Of a stretch of 64,000 bases of DNA, positions 11,112-23,588 are shown piece by piece. The stretch comes from Cellulomonas phragmiteti (GTDB lineage: Bacteria; Actinomycetota; Actinomycetes; Actinomycetales; Cellulomonadaceae). The stretch lies in assembly GCF_016862775.1 (NCBI RefSeq), contig NZ_BONP01000007.1:116556-180555 (forward strand), read 5' to 3'. The stretch's first letter is position 1. The number at the start of each line of letters is the position of its first letter. The notes beneath the pieces are model-generated. The model had not been told where the DNA came from. It saw nothing but the letters and a program-made list of their open reading frames with translations, and did no database searches. Position numbers and translations under genes: made by a program.

Positions 11112-11112
<1 letters not shown>
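9886..11112 (+). CDS. carA: Carbamoyl-phosphate synthase small (glutaminase) subunit
   Basis: 408 aa from ATG 9886, overlapping the upstream gene by ATGA. Hydrolyses glutamine and passes ammonia to CarB. The N-terminal domain carries [11 protein letters not shown]. The C-terminal class I amidotransferase has its Cys nucleophile in [12 protein letters not shown] and the His-Glu pair in VQYHPEA. The GICYGNQ variant of GICxGHQ is common in actinobacterial CarA. Confidence 0.97.
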
Positions 11113-14446
<3,334 letters not shown>

Positions 14447-14450
<4 letters not shown>

Positions 14451-15304
14451 CGGAGAGCCGGGTGCGGCCCTTCGGTGAGCGGCTCGTCGAGGCGATGGAC
14501 GCGCACGGGCCGTTGTGCGTCGGCATCGACCCGCACGCCGCGCTGCTGGCCGACTGGGGGCTGCCCGACGACGCGGCCGGGGTCCGCGAGTTCGCGCTGC
14601 GCGTCATGGAGGCCGTGGGGGGCAGGGTGGCCGCGGTCAAGCCGCAGGCCGCCTTCTTCGAGCGCCACGGCTCCCGTGGTGTCGCGGCCCTCGAGGAGGT
14701 GGTCGCGGCCGGTCGCGCCGCTGGGACGCTCGTCGTCGTCGACGCCAAGCGCGGGGACATCGGCTCGACGATGGGCGCCTACGCGGACGCGTTCCTCGCC
14801 GACGGGTCGCCGCTCGCCGGCGATGCGCTGACCGTCTCGCCGTACCTGGGCTTCGGGTCGCTCGACCCGGCCGTCGAGCTCGCGCGCGCCACGGGGCGGG
14901 GGCTGTTCGTCCTGTGCCTGACGTCCAACCCGGAGGGCCCCGAGGTGCAGCACGCGCGCACGGCCGACGGCGTGAGCGTCGCGGCAGCGGTGGCGTCGCG
15001 TGCGGCCCTGCTGAACACCGGTGCGACGCCGATGGGGTCGGTCGGCCTGGTCGTCGGTGCGACCGTCGGGGACACGGCCCGGCGTGCCGACGTCGACCTG
15101 GCCGCCGTCAACGGTCCGCTGCTGGCGCCCGGGGTCGGGGCACAGGGGGCCGGCCCGGCGGAGCTGGCGCGGGTCTTCGGTGGAGCCCGCCGCCAGGTCC
15201 TCGCGTCCTCGAGCAGGGGAGTGCTGCGCGCCGGCCCTGACGTGCAGCCGCTGCGCACGGCGGCGCTGCGGGCGAGCGCGGAGGCTGCCGCAGCGCTGCG
15301 CTGA
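14447..15304 (+). CDS. pyrF: Orotidine-5'-phosphate decarboxylase
   Basis: 285 aa from GTG 14447, overlapping carB by GTGA. Type 2 OMP decarboxylase that converts OMP to UMP, the last step of the operon. The active-site Lys-Asp signature is [19 protein letters not shown], with [14 protein letters not shown] following. pyrD and pyrE are not in the window, as in other actinobacteria with this operon. The gap after it (15305-15511) ends the operon, though no strong terminator is evident. Confidence 0.95.
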
Positions 15305-15499
15305 CATCGCCGGTCGCCGGGCGGGCGCGCGCGGAACGCCACCCAGCCGAGCGCGAGCGGTGCCCGTCGTGAGGACCAGGGTGATAACGGAACCTAGCGC
15401 TGCCAGCAGCGCCGGAGCAGGGAAGGCAGCGCCGCCTGCGGCGGCGGGCCTCGACCAGCACAGGCCCCGAGCCCGGGCAGCGGTGTCGGTGGGACTCGC

Positions 15500-15505
15500 T
15501 ACCGT
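15500..15505 (+). promoter_or_regulatory. -10 (TACCGT) for a leaderless transcript
   Basis: TACCGT, then 6 nt, then GTG 15512. Same spacing as other leaderless starts in the window. Confidence 0.5.
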
Positions 15506-15511
15506 GCCCAC

Positions 15512-16381
15512 GTGACACGCGACGCGACGGTGGCCCACGCCGTGGGGCGCTACCTGGGCGCGCTCGAGGACCGCCATCCCAGCACGGCGCGCGCCCACCG
15601 CTGGGCGTTGACGGACCTCGCGCGGGTGCTGGGGGAGGAGCCGCTCCCACGCGTCCTGGCGGGCGAGCCGCTCGGTCTGTGGCTCACGGCACCCACCGGC
15701 GCGGGGCGCGAGCCGTCGCCCGCCACCGTCCGCCAGCGCGCGACGGCGGCGCGCGCGCTCGTCCGGTTCGCCCTCGACGAGCGTCTCGTCGGCCCGGGCG
15801 CCGCGGACGACGCGCTGGAGGTCCTGCGGCGGCCTGCGACACCGCCGGTCGTGCGTGACACCGCACCGGCGCGCGTCCTCGTCGCCCGCGCCCTGGGCCG
15901 CCGTCCGCACGGCGTGTCCCACCACGTGTGGATCCGGTTCCGTGCGCACGTCCTGACGCTGGCCGACACCGGCGCGCACGAGCGCGACCTCGGTCGGGCG
16001 TGCGTCACCGACCTCGCCGACGACCGCGCGGGACTGGTCCTGCAGGGGACCCGCCACGCCGTGGGGGAGACGACCCGGCACGCGATGACGGCCTGGCTCG
16101 CGTCGCGCGCCGAGCTCGTCGCCACGCTCCAGGGCACACCGCCGCCCCAGCTGTGGGTGCGGGCGCACCCGTCGGTGCACCCCCGCACGGGTGCGGTGGC
16201 GGCGGTCGGCATGCCGATCACCGCGCGCGGCCTGCGCAAGGCCTTCCAGGACGTCGTCGCGGCTCTGGTCGACGGTGACCCGCGCCTGGCCCGCTGCACG
16301 GTGGCGCACGTCCGGGCTCTCGCGCACGGTGCCGGCACAGTGCGTCCGACCGCGCCGACGGTCGCTCCCGACAGCCCGTAG
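15512..16381 (+). CDS. Degenerate tyrosine-recombinase-like protein
   Basis: 289 aa from GTG 15512. The N-terminal ~90 residues resemble the SAM-like core-binding domain of Xer/phage integrases (YLGALEDRHPSTARAHRWALTDL cut into helices, then a second helical hairpin). The C-terminal part follows the layout of the catalytic domain (LTLADTGAHERDLGRACVTDL, then TRHAMTAWLASRAEL, then GMPITARGLRKAF) and retains an H-x-R-like VAHVR. The usual HxLRHxxA box and the catalytic Tyr are missing, so it is probably not a recombinase. It lies immediately before mihF, whose product bends DNA. Function unknown. Confidence 0.65.
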   Translation: MTRDATVAHAVGRYLGALEDRHPSTARAHRWALTDLARVLGEEPLPRVLAGEPLGLWLTAPTGAGREPSPATVRQRATAARALVRFALDERLVGPGAADDALEVLRRPATPPVVRDTAPARVLVARALGRRPHGVSHHVWIRFRAHVLTLADTGAHERDLGRACVTDLADDRAGLVLQGTRHAVGETTRHAMTAWLASRAELVATLQGTPPPQLWVRAHPSVHPRTGAVAAVGMPITARGLRKAFQDVVAALVDGDPRLARCTVAHVRALAHGAGTVRPTAPTVAPDSP

Positions 16382-16541
16382 CGGACCCGCTCACGGGCCC
16401 CGGGAGGGGCGTCGGCGCAGGTCCCGCGGCGACACGCGGGCCGTCCGCGTTGCCGAGCGGCAGGAGCATCGCTAGTTTCGTGTCAGGTCCCGCGCATTCG
16501 GTGACCAGATTCTCCGGCCCAGTGACGAGAAGGTGAAGCGC

Positions 16542-16853
16542 GTGGCTCTTCCTCCGCTGACTCCCGAACAACGAGCCGCCGCGCTCGAGAAGGCTGCCGC
16601 GGCGCGGCAGGCCCGCGCCGAGGTGAAGAACCGCCTCAAGTACTCGCAGGGGTCCCTGTCCGAGGTGATCGAGCAGGGCCAGCAGGACGAGACGATCGGC
16701 AAGCTCAAGGTCGCCGCCCTGCTCGAGTCCCTTCCCGGTGTGGGGAAGGTCAAGGCCCGTGCGATCATGTCCGAGATCGGCATCTCGGAGACGCGCCGGG
16801 TGCGTGGCCTCGGCCCGCACCAGGTCAAGGCGCTCGTCGACCGGTTCGGCTGA
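16542..16853 (+). CDS. mihF: Integration host factor, actinobacterial type
   Basis: 103 aa. GTG 16542 gives the family start ALPPLTPEQRAAALEKAAA; a GTG three codons earlier (16533) is possible, but AGAAGG at 16527-16532 is better spaced for 16542. mIHF is a nucleoid protein with an H2TH helix-two-turn-helix (GKLKVAALLESLPGVGKVKA, residues ~56-75) that binds and bends DNA; it is unrelated in sequence to E. coli IHF. It sits between pyrF and gmk as in Streptomyces and Mycobacterium. Confidence 0.95.
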   Translation: MALPPLTPEQRAAALEKAAAARQARAEVKNRLKYSQGSLSEVIEQGQQDETIGKLKVAALLESLPGVGKVKARAIMSEIGISETRRVRGLGPHQVKALVDRFG

Positions 16854-16870
16854 GCGACCCGTGAGCCCAC

Positions 16871-16900
16871 GGCGCCCCGCCCGGACCCGGGCGGGGCGCC
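16871..16900 (+). terminator. Hairpin after mihF
   Basis: Perfect 14-bp GC stem (GGCGCCCCGCCCGG and its complement) around two bases, starting 17 nt after the mihF stop. It separates mihF from gmk. Confidence 0.8.
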
Positions 16901-16958
16901 GGCGCGTGTCCGGGACCGACCGGACGCCACGTCCCTGATCTGGAGCGGTGCACCACCC

Positions 16959-17525
16959 ATGACGACGCAGCCGGCACGGCTCACCGTGCTCGCCGGACCG
17001 ACCGCCGTGGGCAAGGGGACGGTCTCGGCCGACATCCGCGCCCGCTACCCGCAGGTCTGGCTCTCCGTGTCGATGACGACGCGGGCCCCACGACCTGGTG
17101 AGGTCGACGGGCTGCACTACCACTTCGTGTCGTCCGAGCGGTTCGACGAGATGGCCGAGCGCGGCGAGCTGCTGGAGTGGGCGGTGGTCCACGGCCGCAA
17201 CCGCTACGGGACCCCCCGCGGGCCCGTGGTCGAGCGGCTGGCGGCGGGCGAGCCCGCCCTGCTGGAGATCGACCTGCAGGGTGCACGCCAGGTCCGCGCG
17301 TCGATGCCGGACGCGCGCTTCGTGTTCCTGGCACCGCCGTCGTGGGACGAGCTGGTCCGTCGCCTCGTCGGCCGGGGGACCGAGGGCGCGGAGGAGCGCG
17401 AGCGCCGGCTCGCGACGGCGCGCGTCGAGCTCGCCGCCGAGGCCGAGTTCGACCACGTGGTCGTCAACGACGACGTCCACCGTGCGACGGACGAGCTGGT
17501 CCGGCTCATGGGGATCGTCGTCTGA
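16959..17525 (+). CDS. gmk: Guanylate kinase
   Basis: 188 aa from ATG 16959. Phosphorylates GMP to GDP. P-loop in [16 protein letters not shown] (residues ~9-24), then [20 protein letters not shown], the GMP-binding segment, and [13 protein letters not shown]. The P-loop reads GPTAVGKG rather than GPSGVGKG, a tolerable variant. It is followed by rpoZ as in most bacteria. Confidence 0.96.
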   Translation: MTTQPARLTVLAGPTAVGKGTVSADIRARYPQVWLSVSMTTRAPRPGEVDGLHYHFVSSERFDEMAERGELLEWAVVHGRNRYGTPRGPVVERLAAGEPALLEIDLQGARQVRASMPDARFVFLAPPSWDELVRRLVGRGTEGAEERERRLATARVELAAEAEFDHVVVNDDVHRATDELVRLMGIVV

Positions 17526-17661
17526 CGCGCGCACCCGGCCGCACGTGGCGACCGGGTACGATGGTGGCCGACTGCGCCGCTCGCCGCCCGAGCTCGACCA
17601 CGGGCACGCGACCGCGGCGCCTGCGCACCCGCACCACTCTCCGACAGGACGGGAGTCCTCC

Positions 17662-17928
17662 GTGTCCGGAACCATCGCCGCCCCCACGGGCATCACCGAC
17701 CCGCCGATCGACCGCCTCCTCGAGCGCGCCGACTCGAAGTACGCACTCGTGCTGTTCTCGGCGAAGCGTGCCCGGCAGATCAACGCCTACTACGCCCAGC
17801 TCAACGAGGGCCTCCTGGAGTACGTCGGCCCGCTGGTCGAGACGCGCCCGCAGGAGAAGCCGCTGTCGATCGCGATGCGCGAGATCGACGCAGGACTGCT
17901 CACGTCCGAGCCGGTCGAGGAGGCCTGA
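17662..17928 (+). CDS. rpoZ: RNA polymerase omega subunit
   Basis: 88 aa from GTG 17662, with GGGAG at 17651-17655. It aids folding and stability of the beta' subunit. Conserved core: [19 protein letters not shown]...[12 protein letters not shown], ending [22 protein letters not shown] hexamer at 17554-17559 could be its -10, leaving a ~95-nt leader after gmk. Confidence 0.95.
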   Translation: MSGTIAAPTGITDPPIDRLLERADSKYALVLFSAKRARQINAYYAQLNEGLLEYVGPLVETRPQEKPLSIAMREIDAGLLTSEPVEEA

Positions 17929-17939
17929 GCCTGCGCACG

Positions 17940-19190
17940 ATGCGCATCGTCCTCGGTGTCGCGGGCGGCATCGCCGCCTACAAGTCGGTCCTGCTGCTGC
18001 GGCTGCTGCGCGAGCAGGGCCACGCCGTCCGTGTCGTCCCGACGCGCGCGTCCCTGGAGTTCGTGGGGCGCGCGACGTGGGAGGCGATCTCGGGTGAGCC
18101 GGTGACGACCGACGTCTTCGAGGACGTCGACCAGGTGGCGCACGTCGCCGTGGGCAAGAGCGCCGACCTGGTCGTGGTGGCCCCCGCCACGGCGGACCTG
18201 CTGGCCCGGGCGGCCGCCGGGCGTGCCGACGACCTCCTCACCGCCACGCTGCTCGTGGCGCGGTGCCCGGTGCTCCTGGCGCCCGCCATGCACACCGAGA
18301 TGTGGGAGCACCCGGCGACCGTCGCGAACGTGGCGACGCTGCGCGCCCGCGGCGTCCACGTCCTGGAGCCCGCGACCGGCCGGCTGACCGGGACCGACTC
18401 CGGTCCCGGCCGGTTGCCCGAGCCCGAGCAGATCGCCGAGGCTGCGCTGGGTCTCGTCCGGCCCCCGCACGGCTCCGACCTCGGCGGACGTCGCGTGGTG
18501 GTCTCGGCGGGCGGCACGCGCGAGCCCCTCGACCCGGTGCGGTTCCTGGGGAACCGGTCCTCGGGGCGTCAGGGTGTCGCGCTCGCACGGTCCGCGGCCG
18601 AGCGGGGCGCGGCCGTGACGCTCGTCGCCGCGAACGTCGCCCCCGACGTCCTCGCCGGCGTCGGCAGCGGCGTCGAGGTCGTCCACGTCGAGACGGGTGA
18701 GGAGCTGCGCGCGTCGGTGCGCGCGGCCGCGCTGGAGGCCGACGTCGTCGTGATGGCCGCCGCCGTCGCGGACTACCGCCCGGCGTCGGTCGCCCCGACC
18801 AAGATCAAGAAGTCCGGCGAGGTGCCGACGATCGAGCTCGTCGAGACGACCGACGTCCTGCGCGAGCTCGTCGCCGACCCCCCGCGCCCGGGCCAGCTCG
18901 TCGTCGGCTTCGCCGCCGAGACCGGCGACACCACCGGCTCCGTGCTCGACCACGCGAGGACCAAGGCGCGCCGCAAGGGTGCCGACCTCCTCGTGGTCAA
19001 CCCGGTGGGCGACGGCCGCGGCTTCGGGACGACGACCAACGAGATCACGGTGCTGGACCGCACCGGTGACGTCGTCGCGACGGCGGCCGGGACCAAGGCC
19101 GAGGTCGCGCACGCGGTGTGGGACGCGGTCGTCGCCGTGGCGGATGGCCGTCCGAGCGGGCCCGGCGGCGCCGCTACGATGCCCGCATGA
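17940..19190 (+). CDS. coaBC: Bifunctional phosphopantothenoylcysteine decarboxylase / phosphopantothenate-cysteine ligase
   Basis: 416 aa from ATG 17940. The N-terminal CoaC flavodoxin-like half (1-180) has [11 protein letters not shown] and [19 protein letters not shown] with the active His. The C-terminal CoaB ligase half (about 190-405) begins [19 protein letters not shown]. Catalyses two steps of coenzyme A synthesis from 4'-phosphopantothenate. The CoaC lid reads [13 protein letters not shown], as in mycobacterial CoaBC. It ends ATGA into metK. Confidence 0.96.
   Translation: MRIVLGVAGGIAAYKSVLLLRLLREQGHAVRVVPTRASLEFVGRATWEAISGEPVTTDVFEDVDQVAHVAVGKSADLVVVAPATADLLARAAAGRADDLLTATLLVARCPVLLAPAMHTEMWEHPATVANVATLRARGVHVLEPATGRLTGTDSGPGRLPEPEQIAEAALGLVRPPHGSDLGGRRVVVSAGGTREPLDPVRFLGNRSSGRQGVALARSAAERGAAVTLVAANVAPDVLAGVGSGVEVVHVETGEELRASVRAAALEADVVVMAAAVADYRPASVAPTKIKKSGEVPTIELVETTDVLRELVADPPRPGQLVVGFAAETGDTTGSVLDHARTKARRKGADLLVVNPVGDGRGFGTTTNEITVLDRTGDVVATAAGTKAEVAHAVWDAVVAVADGRPSGPGGAATMPA
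19175..19180 (+). promoter_or_regulatory. -10 (TACGAT) for metK inside coaBC
   Basis: TACGAT, then 6 nt, then the metK ATG (19187). It lies inside the last codons of coaBC, so metK may also be transcribed alone. Confidence 0.5.
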
Positions 19191-20386
19191 CCTCGACGCC
19201 TCTCCGCCTGTTCACCTCGGAGTCCGTGACAGAGGGCCACCCGGACAAGATCTGCGACCAGATCTCCGACGCGATCCTCGACGCCATCCTCGAGCAGGAC
19301 ACGACCGCGCGCGTGGCGGTGGAGACCATGGTCACCACCGGTCTCGTGCACGTGGCCGGTGAGGTGACGACGACCGCGTACGTCGAGATCCCGCAGATCG
19401 TGCGCGAGGTGGTCCGCGGGATCGGCTACACCTCGTCGCTCATCGGCTTCGACGGCGACTCCTGCGGGGTCTCGGTGTCGATCGGGCAGCAGTCCCCGGA
19501 CATCGCCGCCGGCGTGGACAAGGCCATCGAGGTGCGCCAGGACGACCGGGACCTCGACCCGCTGGACCTGCAGGGCGCCGGGGACCAGGGGCTGATGTTC
19601 GGCTACGCCAGCGACGAGACGCCGTCGCTCCTGCCGCTGCCGATCTGGCTCGCGCACCGCCTGGCCGAGCGCCTCGCCCAGGTCCGCAAGGACGGCACCC
19701 TCGCGGGCCTGCGCCCCGACGGCAAGACGCAGGTGACTGTCGGCTACGACGGTGACCGCCCCGTCTCCCTCGACACGGTGGTGCTCTCGACGCAGCACGA
19801 GCCCGACCTGGCCGAGGCCACGCTCGCCGCCCAGGTGGCCGAGCTCGTCGTGGCGCCCGTGCTCGCGCAGGCCGACCTCGACACGGCGGGGCACCGCCTC
19901 CTCGTGAACCCGACCGGCCAGTTCGTCATCGGCGGGCCGCAGGGCGACGCCGGGCTGACCGGCCGCAAGATCATCGTCGACACCTACGGCGGCATGGCCC
20001 GCCACGGCGGGGGCGCCTTCTCGGGCAAGGACCCGTCCAAGGTGGACCGCTCCGCCGCGTACGCGATGCGGTGGGTCGCCAAGAACGTCGTCGCCGCGGG
20101 CCTGGCACGCCGGTGCGAGGTGCAGGTCGCCTACGCGATCGGCAAGGCGCACCCCGTCGGCCTGTACGTCGAGACCTTCGGGACGGGCACCGTCCCGGAC
20201 GACCGGCTCACGTCGGCGATCCGCGAGGTGTTCGACCTGCGCCCCGCCGCGATCATCCGCGACCTGGACCTGCTGCGACCGCTGTACCGCCGGACCGCGG
20301 CGTACGGGCACTTCGGTCGCGAGCTGCCCGAGTTCACCTGGGAGCGCACCGACCGCACGGCCGACCTGCTGTCGGCCGTCGGCTGA
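19187..20386 (+). CDS. metK: S-adenosylmethionine synthetase
   Basis: 399 aa from ATG 19187, overlapping the coaBC stop (ATGA). Makes S-adenosylmethionine from ATP and methionine. Motifs: [20 protein letters not shown] near the start, [12 protein letters not shown], the loop [19 protein letters not shown], and the C-terminal VYVETFGT-like segment ([10 protein letters not shown]). Full length. Confidence 0.98.
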   Translation: MTSTPLRLFTSESVTEGHPDKICDQISDAILDAILEQDTTARVAVETMVTTGLVHVAGEVTTTAYVEIPQIVREVVRGIGYTSSLIGFDGDSCGVSVSIGQQSPDIAAGVDKAIEVRQDDRDLDPLDLQGAGDQGLMFGYASDETPSLLPLPIWLAHRLAERLAQVRKDGTLAGLRPDGKTQVTVGYDGDRPVSLDTVVLSTQHEPDLAEATLAAQVAELVVAPVLAQADLDTAGHRLLVNPTGQFVIGGPQGDAGLTGRKIIVDTYGGMARHGGGAFSGKDPSKVDRSAAYAMRWVAKNVVAAGLARRCEVQVAYAIGKAHPVGLYVETFGTGTVPDDRLTSAIREVFDLRPAAIIRDLDLLRPLYRRTAAYGHFGRELPEFTWERTDRTADLLSAVG

Positions 20387-20404
20387 CGTCGCACGGCCTG
20401 CGCA

Positions 20405-20436
20405 CGGACGGCGGCCGGGCGCGCCGGCGGCGTCCG
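20405..20436 (+). terminator. Possible hairpin after metK
   Basis: An outer CGGACG/CGTCCG stem and an inner CCGG/CCGG stem with an internal loop, 19 nt after the metK stop. Weak but well placed. Confidence 0.35.
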
Positions 20437-20459
20437 CGCTCCGTGGTGGGATGGGCGAC

Positions 20460-22574
20460 GTGACCGGCGCGCCCCCACCTGAGCAGCCCGCGCTGGCGGG
20501 GCTCGAGGTGCCGGCGGCCCGCCGCCGCCGGGTGGCGGCCCCGCCCGGACCGGCCGCGCACCTGCCGGTCGCGCGGGTCTGCATCGACCTCGCGCCGCCG
20601 CACCTCGACCGCCCGTTCGAGTACCTCGTCCCGGAGAACCTCGACGAGTCCGCCCGGCCCGGTGTGCGGGTCAAGGTGAGGTTCGCGGGGCAGGACGTCG
20701 ACGGGTGGCTGCTCGAGCGCGTCGCCGACGCCGAGCACGCCGGACGCCTGCTCCCGCTGCGGCGGGTCGTGTCGCTCGAGCCGGTCGTCCCACCGCAGGT
20801 CGTGCGGCTGGCACGTGCCGTCGCCGACCGCTGGGCGGGGACCCTCGCGGACGTCCTGCGCCTCGCGGTCCCGCCGCGGCACGCGCGCGTCGAGGGGGAG
20901 GCCCCGGCGGCCCCCGCCGCCGAGCCGGACCCCGGGCACCGGCCCGACGCTGCGCCGACGTCCGGCCGCGCCGGCGCACCCGCCTGGGAGGCGTACCGCG
21001 GCGGCCCCGCGTTCCTGCGGCACGTGCTGTCGGGCGGTGCACCGCGCGCCGTGTGGAACGCGTTGCCGGGCACGGGGGACCAGCGGTGGGCGGCCGCCCT
21101 CGCCCAGGCGGTCGCCGTCTGCCTGCTCGGGGGCCGCGGCGCCCTCGTCGTGGTGCCCGACGGGCGCGACGTGGACCGGGTGTGTGCCGCGCTGCGCGAG
21201 ATCGGCCTCGACGCCGTCGCCGACGGGGGCACGGTCGCGCGGCTCGTCGCCGAGGACGGCCCCGCGGCCCGCTACCGGGCGTTCCTCGCCGTCCTGCGCG
21301 GTCACGCGCGGGTGGTGGTCGGGACCCGGGCCTCGGCGTTCGCCCCCGTCGCGGACCTCGGCCTCGTCGTGTGCTGGGACGACGGCGACCAGCAGCACGC
21401 CGAGCCGCGCGCGCCGTACCCCCACGTCCGTGACGTGCTCGCGCTGCGGTCCGAGCTGGAGGGCGCCGCCTGGCTCGTCGGCGGCCACGCGCGCACGGTG
21501 GAGGCGCAGCAGCGCGTCGTGACCGGGTGGGCGCACGAGGTGACGGCGGACCGTGCGGTCGTCCGCGCCCGCACGGCGCGGGTGCGGGCGCTCACGAGCG
21601 TCGAGCTGGCGCGCGAGGGCCCGGCGGCGGCCGCGCGCCTGCCGGCTCCCGCGTGGCGTGCGCTGCGCGACGCACTCGCGGCCGGGCCCGTCCTCGTCCA
21701 GGTGCCCCGGGCGGGCTACGTGCCCGTCGTGGCCTGCGCGCGCTGCCGCACGCCCGCCCGCTGCGACGCGTGCCACGGCCCGCTGGGCCTGACCCGGGGG
21801 GACGGTCCGCCGTCCTGCGGCTGGTGCGGCAGGCTGGCGAGCGCCTGGCGGTGCGGCGAGTGCGGCGCGGCCGCCCTGCGCTCGATGCGGGTGGGCTCCG
21901 AGCGGACCGCCGAGGAGCTGGGCAGGGCGTTCCCGGGCGTGACCGTCCGCGTCTCCGGCGCCCGTGCCGCGGGCGGCGTCCTGGCCGACGTGCCGGACCG
22001 CCCCGCGCTCGTCGTCGCGACCCCGGGTGCCGAGCCGTCCGCACCGTCGGGCTACGCCGCCGCCGTGCTGCTCGACGCCGCGGTCGCCAGCGCGGGGGAG
22101 CGGCTCGGCGCCGAGGTGGACGCGCTGCGGCGGTGGCTCGCCGCGGCGTCGCTGGTCCGCGCCGCGGCCGACGGCGGGCAGGTCCTGCTCGTCGGCGACG
22201 GTGCGGCACGGCCCACCCAGGCCCTCGTGCGGTGGGACCCCGCCGGTCTGGCCGGGCGTGAGCTCGACGAGCGTGCGGAGCTGCGCCTGCCGCCCGCCGT
22301 GCGCGTCGCGGCGATCACCGGGACGCGCGACGCGGTGGCCGCGGTCGTGGCGCGCGTCGACGTGCCGGTCGTCGAGGTGCTCGGCCCCGTGCCGCTGCCC
22401 CCGGACGACCGCCAGGGCGGGGCCCTCGAGCCGGAGGTGCGCACCCTGCTGCGGGTGCCGCCGGCCGGTGGGGCCGCGCTGGCGCGGTCGGTGGCGGCCT
22501 CCGTCGCGATCCGCAGCGCCCGCCGCGAGGGCGGAACCGTGCGTGTGCAGGTGGACCCGCCCGACCTGCTGTGA
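20460..22574 (+). CDS. priA: Primosomal protein N' (PriA-like, helicase motifs lost)
   Basis: About 704 aa. GTG 20460 is preferred because TGGGAT lies 7 nt upstream in the leaderless spacing; ATG 20451 is the alternative. The N-terminal DNA-binding domain (residues ~40-140: RVCIDLAPPHLDRPFEYLVP) and the zinc-binding region (~420-475) with paired CxxC motifs (CARC, CDAC, CGWC, CGEC) are kept. Walker A has become NALPGTGDQRW and the DEAH box CWDDGD, so ATP hydrolysis is unlikely, as in other actinobacterial PriA. Presumably structural in replication restart. Confidence 0.88.
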   Translation: MTGAPPPEQPALAGLEVPAARRRRVAAPPGPAAHLPVARVCIDLAPPHLDRPFEYLVPENLDESARPGVRVKVRFAGQDVDGWLLERVADAEHAGRLLPLRRVVSLEPVVPPQVVRLARAVADRWAGTLADVLRLAVPPRHARVEGEAPAAPAAEPDPGHRPDAAPTSGRAGAPAWEAYRGGPAFLRHVLSGGAPRAVWNALPGTGDQRWAAALAQAVAVCLLGGRGALVVVPDGRDVDRVCAALREIGLDAVADGGTVARLVAEDGPAARYRAFLAVLRGHARVVVGTRASAFAPVADLGLVVCWDDGDQQHAEPRAPYPHVRDVLALRSELEGAAWLVGGHARTVEAQQRVVTGWAHEVTADRAVVRARTARVRALTSVELAREGPAAAARLPAPAWRALRDALAAGPVLVQVPRAGYVPVVACARCRTPARCDACHGPLGLTRGDGPPSCGWCGRLASAWRCGECGAAALRSMRVGSERTAEELGRAFPGVTVRVSGARAAGGVLADVPDRPALVVATPGAEPSAPSGYAAAVLLDAAVASAGERLGAEVDALRRWLAAASLVRAAADGGQVLLVGDGAARPTQALVRWDPAGLAGRELDERAELRLPPAVRVAAITGTRDAVAAVVARVDVPVVEVLGPVPLPPDDRQGGALEPEVRTLLRVPPAGGAALARSVAASVAIRSARREGGTVRVQVDPPDLL

Positions 22575-22603
22575 CCGCGTCGGGGGGATCCCGGGCCGCG
22601 ACC

Positions 22604-22609
22604 TAGGAT
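22604..22609 (+). promoter_or_regulatory. -10 (TAGGAT) for leaderless fmt
   Basis: TAGGAT, then 7 nt, then ATG 22617. Confidence 0.6.
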
Positions 22610-22616
22610 CGGACCC

Positions 22617-23588
22617 ATGCGTCTGCTCTTCGCCGGGAGTCCCGCGGCCGCCGTGCCGTCCCTCGAGGCCCTGCTGGGGTCCCGGCACGAGGTGGTGGCC
22701 GTGCTGACCCGCCCGGACGCGCGGGTGGGGCGGGGGCGGACGCTGCAGCCCTCGGCCGTCGGTGCCGTCGCGCAGGCGCACGGACTGCCCGTGCTGACGC
22801 CGCCGACGTTGCGCGACCCGGAGGTGGTCGCGCAGATCGCGGACCTGCGCGTCGACGCGGCGCCCGTCGTGGCGTACGGGGTCCTGGTCCCCGCCGACCT
22901 GCTGGACGTGCCGACGCACGGTTGGGTGAACCTGCACTTCTCGGTGCTGCCCGCGTGGCGCGGAGCGGCACCGGTGCAGCACGCGCTCATGGCGGGCGAC
23001 GAGGTGACCGGCGCGTCGACGTTCCGGCTCGAGACAGGGCTGGACACCGGCCCCGTGTACGGCACGCTCACCGAGACCGTCCGACCCACCGACACCTCCG
23101 GCGACCTGCTGGGGCGGTTGTCCACCGCCGGCGCCGAGCTGCTGGTCCGGACCCTGGACGCGCTCGAGGACGATGTCCTGGAGCCCGTCGCCCAGCCGCT
23201 CGACGGCGTGAGCCACGCACCGAAGCTGACCGTCGAGGACGCGCGGGTGCGCTGGAGCCACCCGTCGCACGTCGTGGACCGGCGGATCCGCGGCTGCACG
23301 CCGGCCCCGGGCGCGTGGACGACGCTGCCCGACGGACGCCGGCTGGGCCTGGGCCCGGTCCGCCCCGTCCCGGGGGTGACCGACCTGAGGGCCGGGGAGG
23401 TCCGCGTCGACAAGCAGGACGTGCTGGTCGGCACCGGCGCGGGCGCGGTGCGGCTGGGCGACGTCACCGCACCGGGCAAGCGGGCGATGCCCGCCGCGGA
23501 CTGGGCACGGGGCGCGCGACCGGAGGCGGGGACGCTCCTGGGCGCCGACGCCCCGGCGTCCGTCGCCGGTCAGGAGCAGGGCCGATGA
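22617..23588 (+). CDS. fmt: Methionyl-tRNA formyltransferase
   Basis: 323 aa from ATG 22617. Formylates initiator Met-tRNA using 10-formyl-THF. N-terminal transferase domain: [18 protein letters not shown], then [21 protein letters not shown] with the catalytic Asn and His, and ETGLDTGPV with the Asp. C-terminal OB-like tRNA-binding domain from about residue 205. It overlaps rsmB by ATGA. Confidence 0.97.
   Translation: MRLLFAGSPAAAVPSLEALLGSRHEVVAVLTRPDARVGRGRTLQPSAVGAVAQAHGLPVLTPPTLRDPEVVAQIADLRVDAAPVVAYGVLVPADLLDVPTHGWVNLHFSVLPAWRGAAPVQHALMAGDEVTGASTFRLETGLDTGPVYGTLTETVRPTDTSGDLLGRLSTAGAELLVRTLDALEDDVLEPVAQPLDGVSHAPKLTVEDARVRWSHPSHVVDRRIRGCTPAPGAWTTLPDGRRLGLGPVRPVPGVTDLRAGEVRVDKQDVLVGTGAGAVRLGDVTAPGKRAMPAADWARGARPEAGTLLGADAPASVAGQEQGR

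Noticed and set aside
15397..15412. GCGCTG-CCAG-CAGCGC hairpin after pyrF
   Set aside because: Only 6 bp and nearly 100 nt after the stop; likely chance in GC-rich DNA.
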